Below are positions 28,831 to 37,763 of a stretch of DNA of 64,000 nt, in pieces; position 1 is the stretch's first letter, and every line of letters starts with the position of its first letter. The DNA comes from Vallitalea guaymasensis (GTDB lineage: Bacteria > Bacillota > Clostridia > Lachnospirales > Vallitaleaceae): assembly GCF_018141425.1 (NCBI RefSeq), contig NZ_CP058561.1:5146001-5210000 (forward strand). The letters are read 5' to 3'. Below the pieces are notes generated by a model. The model was not told the origin of the DNA and ran no database searches. It saw nothing but the letters and a program-made list of their open reading frames with translations. The position numbers and the translations under genes are program-made.

Positions 28831-31005
28831 ATGGATAGAGATGACTTTATTTATGCAGCTGGGTATTATCCATTAATGCATGATAAAGAAGATTGGGACA
28901 GAGATCTTAAGTTAATGAAAGATTCTGGTATCAATATGATAAGAACTGCTGAACTTTTTAATACATGGGATAGAATAGAACCTGAGAAAGGTAAATTCAA
29001 TTTTGAGTTTTTAGATGAATTTTTTGACCTATGCCTCAAGTATGATATAAAGATTCTCCTAGGGACTGGAACTGCATCACCACCCTATTGGCTACATGAA
29101 TTATATCCAGATGTAAATATACTTAATAATCATGGAGAACAATATCCTAATAATGTTTCATATACTTGGGCATGTATAGATAATCCAGGATATATAAGTG
29201 AAGTAGAAAGATATTTAACTGTATTGATTGATAGATATAAAGATCATGAAGCATTATATGCTTATCAGATTCATAATGAAGTAAGTTTCCCTTTTATGCC
29301 ATTAAAAGAGGGAGATATAGATATATATTGCTATTGCAACCATACTAAGAAGAATTTTAGGAAATGGATAGAAAATAAATATGAAACCTTGGATAATTTG
29401 AATTATGCATATAGATGGGGTGCAACCAATACTTGTCATACTTCATGGGAACAAGTTGAACCTCCAAAAACTAAACCGACTAGTTGGTCAAGTGTTACTA
29501 GGTGGTTAGATTTTCGTTTATTCTGGATGGATAATTTCGTAAAATTCATTAGTTGGCAGAATGATATCATAAAAAAATATGATACCAAGCATTTGACAAC
29601 TACAAATATTTTCTTCTTGAAGTCTCAAGACCCTCTTGGTGTTTTAACCGCTCTTGACCAGTTTGAAATGGCAAAGGTTGTAGATATAATTGGATATGAC
29701 TTATACCCTGGCAGTGGTAATAAACTAGAGAAGAAACCTGAATTTGCATCTATGTTTTTGGATATGGCAAAAAGCACTTCAAAACCATTAGGAAAAGATT
29801 ATTGGTTGTTAGAGACTGAAAGTGGTCCTATCAATGGTTGGGTATTAGGTCCAAGTAGAAATGTAAAAGGCTTTGATCTAATAAGAAATGTATTTGAGGC
29901 AGTAGGGCATGATGCGAAATTGACATTATATCAAGGATGGCGTGAATGGGATTTCCAACCTCTGCATTGGGGAGCTATCGTTGATTTGGATGGTGGAAAA
30001 ACTGAAAGAACAGTAGCTGCCAAAAAGATAGGTACAGTACTTAATGAATATGGAAAATCTTTTGTGAAATCCAATAACAATAAAGGCGAAATCGGAATAT
30101 TAATCTCTAAAGAAAATGCTATTGTCCTAAACGGTATGGGACAAGAGGATTTCTTGATAAAAGCTTTAAGAGGTGCATATACAACTTTCTGGGAAAAAGG
30201 GTATAATGTAGAATTTGTAAATGAAGATTTGGTAAAAGACGGCTATGTCAATAAGTATCCTGTATTATATATGCCTTTCATGTCTGTTATTGATGATGAA
30301 TTAGCTAAGGGACTTGACAAGTATGTTAGTCAAGGTGGTACACTAATAGGAACCGCTAGATGTGGAATGTTAGGTCAATATGGATGGTATAATCATAAAA
30401 TACCTTGCTTTGACTTAAGTGATGTATTTGGAGTTGAGGCAACAGAAGTAGAAGCAGGGATTAATCCTAATGTTTCCTATAGTATGAAAAACTATACTGG
30501 ATATTGGCACAAGGAAGTTTTACAAATAAATGATAAGAACGTTGATATACTGGCAAGATTCAATGATGATAAACCGGCAGTAACAATTAATAATTATGGA
30601 AAAGGTCAAGCAGTATATTTTGCTACTCATCCAGATGTGGCTTATCTAGGAGAGAAATCAAATCTATTATGGGATATTATAGATGATATTCTATTACCAA
30701 AAGGGTTAAGTCCTAAGATTAGTGTGGATTACACAAATAGAAGTGTTAAAGAGGTTGATGTACACTATTTGGGTAATGAAAAAGAGGAATATCTCATTAT
30801 AACTAATTATGTCAATAAAAAACATTCAGGCTTCTTTATAAATGGTGAAAAATATGTTAGAATTTCTATGAAAACAGATAGACAATATCATAGAGCGATT
30901 GATATAATGACTGAAGAAACCATTGATATGCAAAAAGAAAATGATTGTATATTACTTGAAACAAAAATAATAAAAGACCAAGTTAAAATAATAAAATTAA
31001 CTTAA
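28831..31005 (+). CDS. GH42-like beta-galactosidase, cytoplasmic
   Basis: This 724-residue glycoside hydrolase has a TIM barrel at the N-terminus with acid/base E150 in IHNEVSF and probable nucleophile E328 in WLLETESGP, the GH42 pattern, followed by the trimerisation and C-terminal beta domains. No signal peptide is present, so it acts inside the cell. The Cys segment YCYCNHTKKNF resembles the GH42 zinc cluster but lacks one expected Cys. As the last gene of the PTS-linked operon, it may cleave an imported glycoside. The sugar specificity is not known. Confidence 0.85.
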   Translation: MDRDDFIYAAGYYPLMHDKEDWDRDLKLMKDSGINMIRTAELFNTWDRIEPEKGKFNFEFLDEFFDLCLKYDIKILLGTGTASPPYWLHELYPDVNILNNHGEQYPNNVSYTWACIDNPGYISEVERYLTVLIDRYKDHEALYAYQIHNEVSFPFMPLKEGDIDIYCYCNHTKKNFRKWIENKYETLDNLNYAYRWGATNTCHTSWEQVEPPKTKPTSWSSVTRWLDFRLFWMDNFVKFISWQNDIIKKYDTKHLTTTNIFFLKSQDPLGVLTALDQFEMAKVVDIIGYDLYPGSGNKLEKKPEFASMFLDMAKSTSKPLGKDYWLLETESGPINGWVLGPSRNVKGFDLIRNVFEAVGHDAKLTLYQGWREWDFQPLHWGAIVDLDGGKTERTVAAKKIGTVLNEYGKSFVKSNNNKGEIGILISKENAIVLNGMGQEDFLIKALRGAYTTFWEKGYNVEFVNEDLVKDGYVNKYPVLYMPFMSVIDDELAKGLDKYVSQGGTLIGTARCGMLGQYGWYNHKIPCFDLSDVFGVEATEVEAGINPNVSYSMKNYTGYWHKEVLQINDKNVDILARFNDDKPAVTINNYGKGQAVYFATHPDVAYLGEKSNLLWDIIDDILLPKGLSPKISVDYTNRSVKEVDVHYLGNEKEEYLIITNYVNKKHSGFFINGEKYVRISMKTDRQYHRAIDIMTEETIDMQKENDCILLETKIIKDQVKIIKLT

Positions 31006-31010
31006 AGACA

Positions 31011-31055
31011 TGGGGACGTTTCCTTTTTCATGAATTTGACATATGAAACGTCTCT
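31011..31055. repeat. Palindromic REP-like element
   Basis: GGGACGTTTC (31013-31022) pairs with GAAACGTCTC (31045-31054) over 10 bases with one wobble, with a 22-base loop. The leading GGGGACG and the size resemble short palindromic repeats found in many Clostridia. It is G-rich against an AT-rich background. No other copy was noticed in this window. Confidence 0.5.
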
Positions 31056-31082
31056 AATCAATTAAAAGGATGGTGACTGTAG

Positions 31083-31880
31083 ATGAGAGACTTACATAAA
31101 ATAAAATGTTTCTTATTAGATATGGATGGTACTTTTTATTTAGGTGATGAATTGATTAATGGTTCCATGGATTTCTTGAAAATTCTTGAGAAGCAGGATA
31201 AAGATTTTCTATTTCTAACTAATAATTCATCCAAGAATAGAATGGCATATGTAGAAAAATTAAAGAGATTAGGTTGCGACGTAGAACCTGACAAAGTGTT
31301 TACTTCTGGAGAAGCAACAACAATATATTTACAGAATGAGAAACCAGGAGCAAAGGTATTTTTACTGGGGACACCTCTTCTAGAGGAAGAATTCATTAAT
31401 GCAGGCTTTGAGTTGGTTAAGGATAGAAATGAATCTCCAGATTATGTTGTGTTAGGGTTTGATACTACCCTTACATATGAAAAATTATGGATAGCATGTG
31501 ATTATATAAGAGATGGAGTAACATATATTGCTACGCATCCTGATTATAACTGTCCTCTTGAGGGAGGAAAATTCATGCCAGATGCAGGTGCAATGATAGA
31601 TTTTATTGCTGCTTCAACTGGTAGAAGACCTCATGTAATTGGAAAACCAAATTCTGATATTATTAGTGTTATCTGCGATAAATATGGTTACAACAGGCAA
31701 GAAATTGCTATGGTCGGTGATAGGTTATATACTGATATCAAAACGGGTATTAATGCTGATATAGCTACTGTAGTAGTTCTATCTGGTGAAACAAGTATAA
31801 CTGATTATGAAAAGTCAGATATAAATGCTGATTTTGTTTATCCATCACTTAAGGAAATAGGTGAAGATTTAATAAAATAA
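31083..31880 (+). CDS. HAD-IIA family phosphatase (NagD-like)
   Basis: This 265-residue HAD phosphatase has DMDGTFYLGD (nucleophile), FLTNNSSKNR (motif II with cap signature), a C2 cap domain, and GDRLYTDIKTG (motif IV). NagD-like proteins hydrolyse small phosphates, including sugar phosphates and p-nitrophenyl phosphate. A possible role is to clear a by-product of the upstream sugar pathway, but it has a 77-base spacer with a palindrome before it and may be separate. Confidence 0.92.
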   Translation: MRDLHKIKCFLLDMDGTFYLGDELINGSMDFLKILEKQDKDFLFLTNNSSKNRMAYVEKLKRLGCDVEPDKVFTSGEATTIYLQNEKPGAKVFLLGTPLLEEEFINAGFELVKDRNESPDYVVLGFDTTLTYEKLWIACDYIRDGVTYIATHPDYNCPLEGGKFMPDAGAMIDFIAASTGRRPHVIGKPNSDIISVICDKYGYNRQEIAMVGDRLYTDIKTGINADIATVVVLSGETSITDYEKSDINADFVYPSLKEIGEDLIK

Positions 31881-31904
31881 ATATGTACAATATTAGCTAA
31901 AATA

Positions 31905-32180
31905 TTAGTAATCAGAGATTTCAACAATTTCAACAGGATAATCGTCTTCAATAAAATCAATGATACTATAGAAAATCTGTTCAGTAGTTTGAGTATTACT
32001 GCTAACGATTGATAAACCTAGTACACCTTGGTTGAGGATATCATTATCTTTTACTTCAGCAATACTAACATTGAATTTGTTATGAGTTTTATGGATAATA
32101 CTTTTTATAACACTACGTTTATCCTTTAATGAATTAGAATCTAATATTAATATAGTTATAGTTACAGTTTTTACATTCAT
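31905..32180 (-). CDS. DUF503 family protein (YlxP-like)
   Basis: This small 91-residue cytoplasmic protein shows the DUF503 pattern: a short strand, then LDSNSLKDKRSVIKSIIHK, and FNVSIAEVKDNDILNQGVLG. The function is unknown. ATG 32180 is preferred because AAAGGG lies 8 bases before it on the minus strand; upstream in-frame starts overlap that site. It is on the strand opposite to both neighbours. Confidence 0.88.
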   Translation of the reverse strand: MNVKTVTITILILDSNSLKDKRSVIKSIIHKTHNKFNVSIAEVKDNDILNQGVLGLSIVSSNTQTTEQIFYSIIDFIEDDYPVEIVEISDY

Positions 32181-32333
32181 TGACATCACCCTTTTATTTT
32201 TTAGTAGTATGATTAATTATAGTAATTATTATAATAGCAAATTTATATTATCATATAATTAATTAGTTTGTAAATAAAAAATGACAAATATATATTAATT
32301 TAACATATACTTTACAATAAATTATAATAATTA

Positions 32334-32361
32334 TTGACATTTATTAAAATAATAATATAAT
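32334..32361 (+). promoter_or_regulatory. Promoter of the T-box-controlled metG gene
   Basis: TTGACA (32334-32339) and TATAAT (32356-32361) are separated by 16 bases. Both boxes are perfect. Transcription should begin near 32368, at the head of the T-box leader. Confidence 0.88.
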
Positions 32362-32368
32362 AGATTAT

Positions 32369-32675
32369 AACTTAATACCCTGAAAGACTTAGAAAAGAAG
32401 AGTAGGTAATGAATTATTTTACAGAGAACCCATATAGGTGAGAGTGGGGATTTATGAAATTATTGAACATGGTCTTGGAGTTGCGCACCGATGCATTGGT
32501 TTAGGCTGCGACGGGATCGCCCGTTATCGCGATAGAGTATAACTTAGGTCATTTCCTAGGCGTACTTGATGAGATCTGTATTGTGAAATACAGATAAACT
32601 GGGGTGGTACCACGATGATGCATTTTAAGCACTCGTCCCCGGAAATAATATTTCCGGGAGGTGAGTGCTTTATTT
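32369..32675 (+). promoter_or_regulatory. T-box riboswitch (methionine-specific) upstream of metG
   Basis: The leader has the T-box core GGGGTGGTACCACG at 32601-32614, whose flanks pair with TCGTCCCC (32633-32640) as the antiterminator. In stem I the segment GAACATGGTC places an AUG specifier codon at 32469-32471, in the position used by other T-boxes. The terminator has arms AAGCACTC (32627-32634) and GAGTGCTT (32663-32670) around an inner stem CCGGAAAT/ATTTCCGG, followed by TTTATT. Uncharged tRNA-Met should favour read-through into metG. Confidence 0.93.
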
Positions 32676-32753
32676 ATTGCTCTGACAGATATAATAATTG
32701 AATAGTATGTACATGATTGATAGTTATTAATAAAAATAGAAAGAGGTAATAAA

Positions 32754-34385
32754 ATGAATGTAATAATTAGTGGTGCTTGGGTTTATGCAAATGGTTCGTT
32801 GCACATAGGACATGTGGCTTCACTTATATCAGGTGACGTCATTGCAAGATATTATAGACAAAAAGGTGATGATGTATGTTATGTTTCAGGAAGTGATTGT
32901 TATGGGACTCCAATTACTATTAAAGCAAAAAAAGAAGGTAAATCACCACTTAAAATAGCTGAATTTTATCATAAAGAATTTGTGGATTGCTTTAATGCCT
33001 TAGGATTCTCATATGATTATTATGGTAAAACAATAAGTAATGAACATAATGAATTTGTTAAGGATTTTCATAGAAAATTATATAAAAGTAAAAGTGTTAT
33101 TGAAAAGAAAGTACAACAAGCATATTGTGTTGATTGTGAAGAATATTTACCAGATAGATTTGTTGAAGGTAAGTGTCCTGAATGTGGAGAAATAACCCGA
33201 GGTGACCAATGCGATGCTTGTGGAAGAGTACTTGAACCAGAATTATTAATTGAAGGTAGATGTGCATTATGTGGTCAAAAAATAGGTTTTAAAGAATCCA
33301 CACATCTATATCTCAGGTTATCAGATTATGAAGCAGAATTAAGAAAACTAGTAAATGAATCAAGATATTGGAGAAAAAATGCTATAGATTTCACTAATCG
33401 CTATTTGGATGAAGGTCTTAGAGATAAAGCTCTGACACGTGATCTTAAGTGGGGGATTGAAGTCCCAAAGGAAGGTTACAGCGACAAGAAAATATATATA
33501 TGGGCTGAGAATGTACTTGGTTATTTATCTTCCAGTACCGTAGCCACGAGAAAAAATCAAGATTTTAATGACTATTGGAAAAATGAAGAGGCACTGCATT
33601 ATTATGTGCATGGAAAAGATAACATACCATTTCATACTATAATACTTCCATCATTGTTACTAGCCAATGGAGAAAATTATCATCTTCCAGATAGAATTAT
33701 ATCAAGTGAGTATTTAACGCTGGAACATAAGAAAATATCAACTAGTAAAGATTATGCTGTTTGGATAAAAGACATAATCAATCGTTATGACCCAGATACA
33801 ATAAGATATTTTCTTATAGCAAATGGTCCAGAAAAAAGAGATACAGATTTTTCCTTTAGGGAGTTGATTAATCGCCATAATGGAGAATTATTAGGTACCT
33901 ATGGTAATTTCATTAATCGTACAATTGTCTTTATAGAGAAATATTTCAATAATAAAATACCTGATGGCAGTATTGATGAAAATATAGAGGCACAGTTAAA
34001 AAGTATATATAAGACTACAGGGGAAAACATAGAGATAGGAAATCTGAGAGCAGGGTTAGAAGAAATCTTCAATCTACTTAGAAATGCCAATAAATATTTT
34101 GATACAAAGAAACCTTGGGAAACTAGAACAACAGATCAAAAAGATTGTGAAAATACTATATATAACTGTATTCAAATTATAGCTAATACAGCAGTATTAT
34201 TGGAACCATTTATACCATTTTCATCCAATAAGGTTATAAAATGGCTTGGAATCAATGATACATGGGATTTTAAACTGATTGAAAGTGGAAAAAGCATCAA
34301 TAGTATTGATAAGTTATTTGAGAGAATAGATAAAAAAATCATTCATGAAGAACTTGAAAAGCTGAATATCAAAGATATTAATTAA
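32754..34385 (+). CDS. metG: Methionyl-tRNA synthetase (short form, second-type zinc module)
   Basis: This class I aminoacyl-tRNA synthetase attaches Met to tRNA-Met. It is 543 aa. The HIGH motif is LHIGH near residue 18. The KMSKS loop is changed to KISTS (327-331). The zinc insertion has four CxxC pairs (CVDC, CPEC, CDAC, CALC), like the two-knuckle MetRS type. There is no C-terminal tRNA-binding domain. The AUG-specifier T-box upstream supports methionine specificity. It may be a second MetRS next to a housekeeping copy elsewhere. Confidence 0.92.
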   Translation: MNVIISGAWVYANGSLHIGHVASLISGDVIARYYRQKGDDVCYVSGSDCYGTPITIKAKKEGKSPLKIAEFYHKEFVDCFNALGFSYDYYGKTISNEHNEFVKDFHRKLYKSKSVIEKKVQQAYCVDCEEYLPDRFVEGKCPECGEITRGDQCDACGRVLEPELLIEGRCALCGQKIGFKESTHLYLRLSDYEAELRKLVNESRYWRKNAIDFTNRYLDEGLRDKALTRDLKWGIEVPKEGYSDKKIYIWAENVLGYLSSSTVATRKNQDFNDYWKNEEALHYYVHGKDNIPFHTIILPSLLLANGENYHLPDRIISSEYLTLEHKKISTSKDYAVWIKDIINRYDPDTIRYFLIANGPEKRDTDFSFRELINRHNGELLGTYGNFINRTIVFIEKYFNNKIPDGSIDENIEAQLKSIYKTTGENIEIGNLRAGLEEIFNLLRNANKYFDTKKPWETRTTDQKDCENTIYNCIQIIANTAVLLEPFIPFSSNKVIKWLGINDTWDFKLIESGKSINSIDKLFERIDKKIIHEELEKLNIKDIN

Positions 34386-34421
34386 TAATATAACAATTTA
34401 ATTACGGTTTTCTACAATTAA

Positions 34422-34465
34422 TGAGCAGTCTTACTATAATCTGAAGTAAGACTGCTCAATTTTAT
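34422..34465 (+). terminator. Terminator after metG
   Basis: A perfect 14-bp stem (TGAGCAGTCTTACT, 34422-34435, with AGTAAGACTGCTCA, 34445-34458) has a 9-base loop and is followed by ATTTTATT. Confidence 0.9.
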
Positions 34466-34601
34466 TACTTCATTTTTCTTACGTTTATTATTATAATGAA
34501 ATTATGAATTATAGATTTGTATAATATTTTATAGATATATTTAATTATTAATGATGAAAAACAAGGTATTATTTTTGTATAATATCTTAAGGAGGAAAAT
34601 T

Positions 34602-35936
34602 ATGAAAAAAATATTAGTATGTTTATTTACAGTAGTACTTTTAATGAGTTTATTAGGGGGATGTAGTAAAGAGACAAAAACATCAGACACAAAAGTTACA
34701 CCTGACAAAAAATATGAAGATAATAATGAAAAGAAAGCAAAAGAAGAAAAAGTAACAATCAAATGGCTGCATCACTGGGGTGAGGAAGGCGTAAGACAAT
34801 GGTTGGAAGAACTAGAGAAAACATATGAGGAAGCTCATCCAAATGTTGATATAGAAATTACTGCAGCAGGAGGAGACAACTATTATACATTGTTGAAGAC
34901 TAAGATTGCTAGTGATGATGCTCCAGATATTTATGATGTGGATTTAATTGCTGACCAAGAATTTATTGATAACAATTATCTATCTGACTTGACTGATGCA
35001 CCATTCATACCTAATATACAACCAAGTGTTATAGACAGTGTTAAGAAGTTAGGTAATGGAAAAGTATTGGCAATACCACTAGATGTATGGGGAGCTGTAG
35101 TTACTTATAACAAAGATGTTTTTGAAGAAGCAGGAATATCAAAGGCACCAACTACTAAAAAGGAATTTGAAGAAGCTCTTAAGAAATTAAAAGATATAGG
35201 TGTTGACCCAATAGGAGCATCATACCAAGATAGATGGACTCTTGACTGGGAATTACAAAATGATTATGTTGTCAGCATTTTAGGTAATTACGATGAGGAA
35301 TGGATTAAAAAAGTTCAAAACAGAGAGTTAAAATTCCAAGATGACAAAAATGGCTTCAAAGAGGTATTGGAAAGATTAAAAGAAAGATATCAATACGTTA
35401 ATCGTGATCCTTTTGGAACTGACTGGAATACAGTTCAAGACAAACTTGCAACAGGAAAAATAGGTATGCTTATTAATGGTACATGGACAGTTGGTGGAGT
35501 GCAAGCCAAGAATCCAGATGTAAACTTAGGTGTAATGGCTTTACCTGTTTTTGATGAACCAGCTGAAAATAAAGTTGTATTAGGTGTTAAAGGTGGTCTT
35601 ACTGTACATAATGGTGCTAAAAACAAAGAGGTTGTATATGATTTCTTTAATCATATATTCTCAAAATCCATGGCTAAAATATATCAAGAGAAAAAAGTAG
35701 CTTTATCAACAGTTGAAGGAGTAGAATTAGACCCTGATTCATGTTTCAATACATTAGTTGAATATCAGAACAATGGTCAGGTAGTAGATATGTCCTATCT
35801 ATTATCATCATTCCAAGATGAATTTGGAAATGCATTCATAGACCAGATTTCACTGTACTTGTTGGAAGATATGACTGAAGACGCATGTATTGAAGCTCTT
35901 GATAAAGAGTTTGATAAAATAGCTAAAAGACAATAA
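34602..35936 (+). CDS. ABC transporter sugar-binding lipoprotein
   Basis: This 444-residue extracellular solute-binding protein (family 1, CUT1 type) is anchored by a lipid at C21 in the lipobox LLGGC. A Lys/Glu-rich linker follows, and the mature part has KWLHHWGEEG and a typical maltose-binding-protein-like two-lobed pattern with many Trp and Asp residues. ATG 34602 is chosen because AAGGAGG lies 6 bases before it; the upstream ATG at 34551 lacks a site and would place residues before the signal. It is the first gene of a transporter operon. Confidence 0.93.
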   Translation: MKKILVCLFTVVLLMSLLGGCSKETKTSDTKVTPDKKYEDNNEKKAKEEKVTIKWLHHWGEEGVRQWLEELEKTYEEAHPNVDIEITAAGGDNYYTLLKTKIASDDAPDIYDVDLIADQEFIDNNYLSDLTDAPFIPNIQPSVIDSVKKLGNGKVLAIPLDVWGAVVTYNKDVFEEAGISKAPTTKKEFEEALKKLKDIGVDPIGASYQDRWTLDWELQNDYVVSILGNYDEEWIKKVQNRELKFQDDKNGFKEVLERLKERYQYVNRDPFGTDWNTVQDKLATGKIGMLINGTWTVGGVQAKNPDVNLGVMALPVFDEPAENKVVLGVKGGLTVHNGAKNKEVVYDFFNHIFSKSMAKIYQEKKVALSTVEGVELDPDSCFNTLVEYQNNGQVVDMSYLLSSFQDEFGNAFIDQISLYLLEDMTEDACIEALDKEFDKIAKRQ

Positions 35937-35944
35937 TGTTTAAC

Positions 35945-35970
35945 ACCCCTTGGCATCAGCCGAGGGGTTG
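35945..35970 (+). terminator. Intercistronic hairpin between binding protein and permease genes
   Basis: ACCCCTTGGC (35945-35954) pairs with GCCGAGGGGT (35959-35968) over 10 bases with one wobble and a 4-base loop; a short T-run follows. Such hairpins often keep binding protein mRNA more abundant than permease mRNA, by partial termination or 3'-end protection. Confidence 0.65.
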
Positions 35971-35992
35971 ATTTCATAATGGAGGAGTTTAT

Positions 35993-36853
35993 ATGAATAA
36001 AAGAAAGAATATAAAAAGATCATTATTGAAATTTGGCTTTTTAGTTCCAGCAATTTTTTTCTTTGGTGTATCAATGTTAATACCTTTTCTTCTAGGAATA
36101 CAGGTTTCCTTTACTAGCTGGGATGGAATTAGTCAAAAAATGAATTATATAGGTTTACAAAACTATGCAAATATATTTAGTAATTCTGATATATTGCAAC
36201 CAATGAAAAATACAATATATTTTGCTATTCTTATAACTATTTTCAATAATGCTGTTGCTCTTGGATTGGCATTAATATTGAATAAGAAATTCAAAGGAAA
36301 TTCCAAATTTAGACTTATATATTTTATACCTACATGTCTAAGTACAGTTCTTGCTTGTTTTGTTTGGAAATTCTTATATAGAGAAGTGTTTTACCAAGTA
36401 TTCGGCATTAATAGTTTGATTGGTAATATGAAAACAGTAATCCCTGCATTGGTGATTATATCATTGTGGAATGGAGTAGCCATAAATATGCTGATTTATT
36501 TATCTGCACTTATCAATGTTCCCAAAAATCTATATGAAGCGGCAAAAGTTGATGGAGCAAATGTATTCCAAAGGTTTAGAAACGTAACGGTGCCATTGAT
36601 TGGTCCAGCTTTTACAACATGTGTTACATTGTCTTTAACATATGGGCTTAGAGAATTCTCAGTACCCATGATAGCAACAGGTGGAGGACCTGCCAGATCT
36701 TCAGAGACAATAGCAATGTATATCTATAAACATTTGTTTGAATATAGCAAGGCAGGTTATGGTCAGGCAATATCAATTGTATTTATGGTTTTCTTGCTTA
36801 TTATTGGGAAAACAGTTTCAACCATATTTAGAAAAAGGGAGGTTGAGATGTAA
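35993..36853 (+). CDS. Sugar ABC transporter permease (first)
   Basis: This 286-residue inner membrane permease of the CUT1 MalF/UgpA type has six hydrophobic segments and the EAA loop YEAAKVDGANVFQRF that docks the ATPase. A GGAGG site precedes the ATG. Its stop overlaps the start of the second permease (TAATG). No ATPase gene lies in the locus, so a shared MsmX/UgpC-like ATPase encoded elsewhere is expected. Confidence 0.93.
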   Translation: MNKRKNIKRSLLKFGFLVPAIFFFGVSMLIPFLLGIQVSFTSWDGISQKMNYIGLQNYANIFSNSDILQPMKNTIYFAILITIFNNAVALGLALILNKKFKGNSKFRLIYFIPTCLSTVLACFVWKFLYREVFYQVFGINSLIGNMKTVIPALVIISLWNGVAINMLIYLSALINVPKNLYEAAKVDGANVFQRFRNVTVPLIGPAFTTCVTLSLTYGLREFSVPMIATGGGPARSSETIAMYIYKHLFEYSKAGYGQAISIVFMVFLLIIGKTVSTIFRKREVEM

Positions 36854-37683
36854 TGAAAAGTGAAAAGATAAGTAGGATTGTGGTTTTTATAATAGCTACA
36901 ATAATAGCTGTATTATTTTTATTTCCATTTTATATATGTATTGTAACTGCTTTTAAAACCCCTATGGAAACAGCTCAAGCCGTATTGGCATTACCAACCA
37001 AACTTCATTGGGAGAACTTTACCAAAGCTCTTGAAATAACTAATTTCAGCAGATCATTCATCAATAGCTTGATTACTACTACAAGCTCAGTTGTTTTTAT
37101 TGTTGTATGCAGTTCTATGTGTGGTTATATCATTGCTAGGAATATTAATAAATTTAAATACAGATTATGTGAAACTATACTTCTAGGAGCAATGATGGTA
37201 CCATTTCAAGTTATAATGATACCAGTATATAAGATGTTGAAGCTATCAAATATGATGAATACATTACCAGGGCTAATTATACTTTTGGTGGGTACCAGTA
37301 TACCATATTCCACTTTTCTATACATAGGTTTTGTCAAATTAGTTCCTAGAGAATTGGAAGAAGCAGCGACTATTGATGGCAGTGGTATATATAGGACTTA
37401 TTGGAATATAGTTTTTCCATTACTGAAGCCTATTACAGCAACAGTAGCCACTCTACATGTTATGTGGATGTGGAATGAATTCAATATTTCTCTTATAGTG
37501 CTTCAAAAAGAACATGTGAAAACTATACCTATACAACAATTCTATTTCTTTGGAGAATATACAACTGACCTTAATTTAGCATTTGCTTCTGCTTGTATAG
37601 CTATAATACCTATACTAATATTTTTTATCATAGCACAGAAGTTTTTAATTAATGGTTTGATGAGTGGAGCAGTTAAAGGCTGA
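36853..37683 (+). CDS. Sugar ABC transporter permease (second)
   Basis: This 276-residue permease of the MalG/UgpE type forms the heterodimer with the preceding protein. The EAA loop is EEAATIDGSGIYRTY. The N-terminus has one hydrophobic segment followed by KTPMETAQ, and the C-terminus ends in GLMSGAVKG, a frequent ending in CUT1 second permeases. It is translationally coupled to the first permease by a one-base overlap. Confidence 0.93.
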   Translation: MKSEKISRIVVFIIATIIAVLFLFPFYICIVTAFKTPMETAQAVLALPTKLHWENFTKALEITNFSRSFINSLITTTSSVVFIVVCSSMCGYIIARNINKFKYRLCETILLGAMMVPFQVIMIPVYKMLKLSNMMNTLPGLIILLVGTSIPYSTFLYIGFVKLVPRELEEAATIDGSGIYRTYWNIVFPLLKPITATVATLHVMWMWNEFNISLIVLQKEHVKTIPIQQFYFFGEYTTDLNLAFASACIAIIPILIFFIIAQKFLINGLMSGAVKG

Positions 37684-37697
37684 TTCATTTGGTATTA

Positions 37698-37726
37698 TTG
37701 AATATCTTACCTGAAAAAGATATAAT
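37698..37726 (+). promoter_or_regulatory. Promoter of the YesM/YesN-type two-component system
   Basis: TTGAAT (37698-37703) and TATAAT (37721-37726) are 17 bases apart, 37 bases before the kinase start. One mismatch occurs in the -35 box. Confidence 0.65.
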
Positions 37727-37763
37727 GTAGTTAAAACTATGTTATGAAAAATGGGGAATAGAG

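Noticed and set aside
34578-34583. TATAAT just before the binding-protein gene as its promoter
   Set aside because: It would start transcription inside the ribosome binding site, so a promoter further upstream is more likely.
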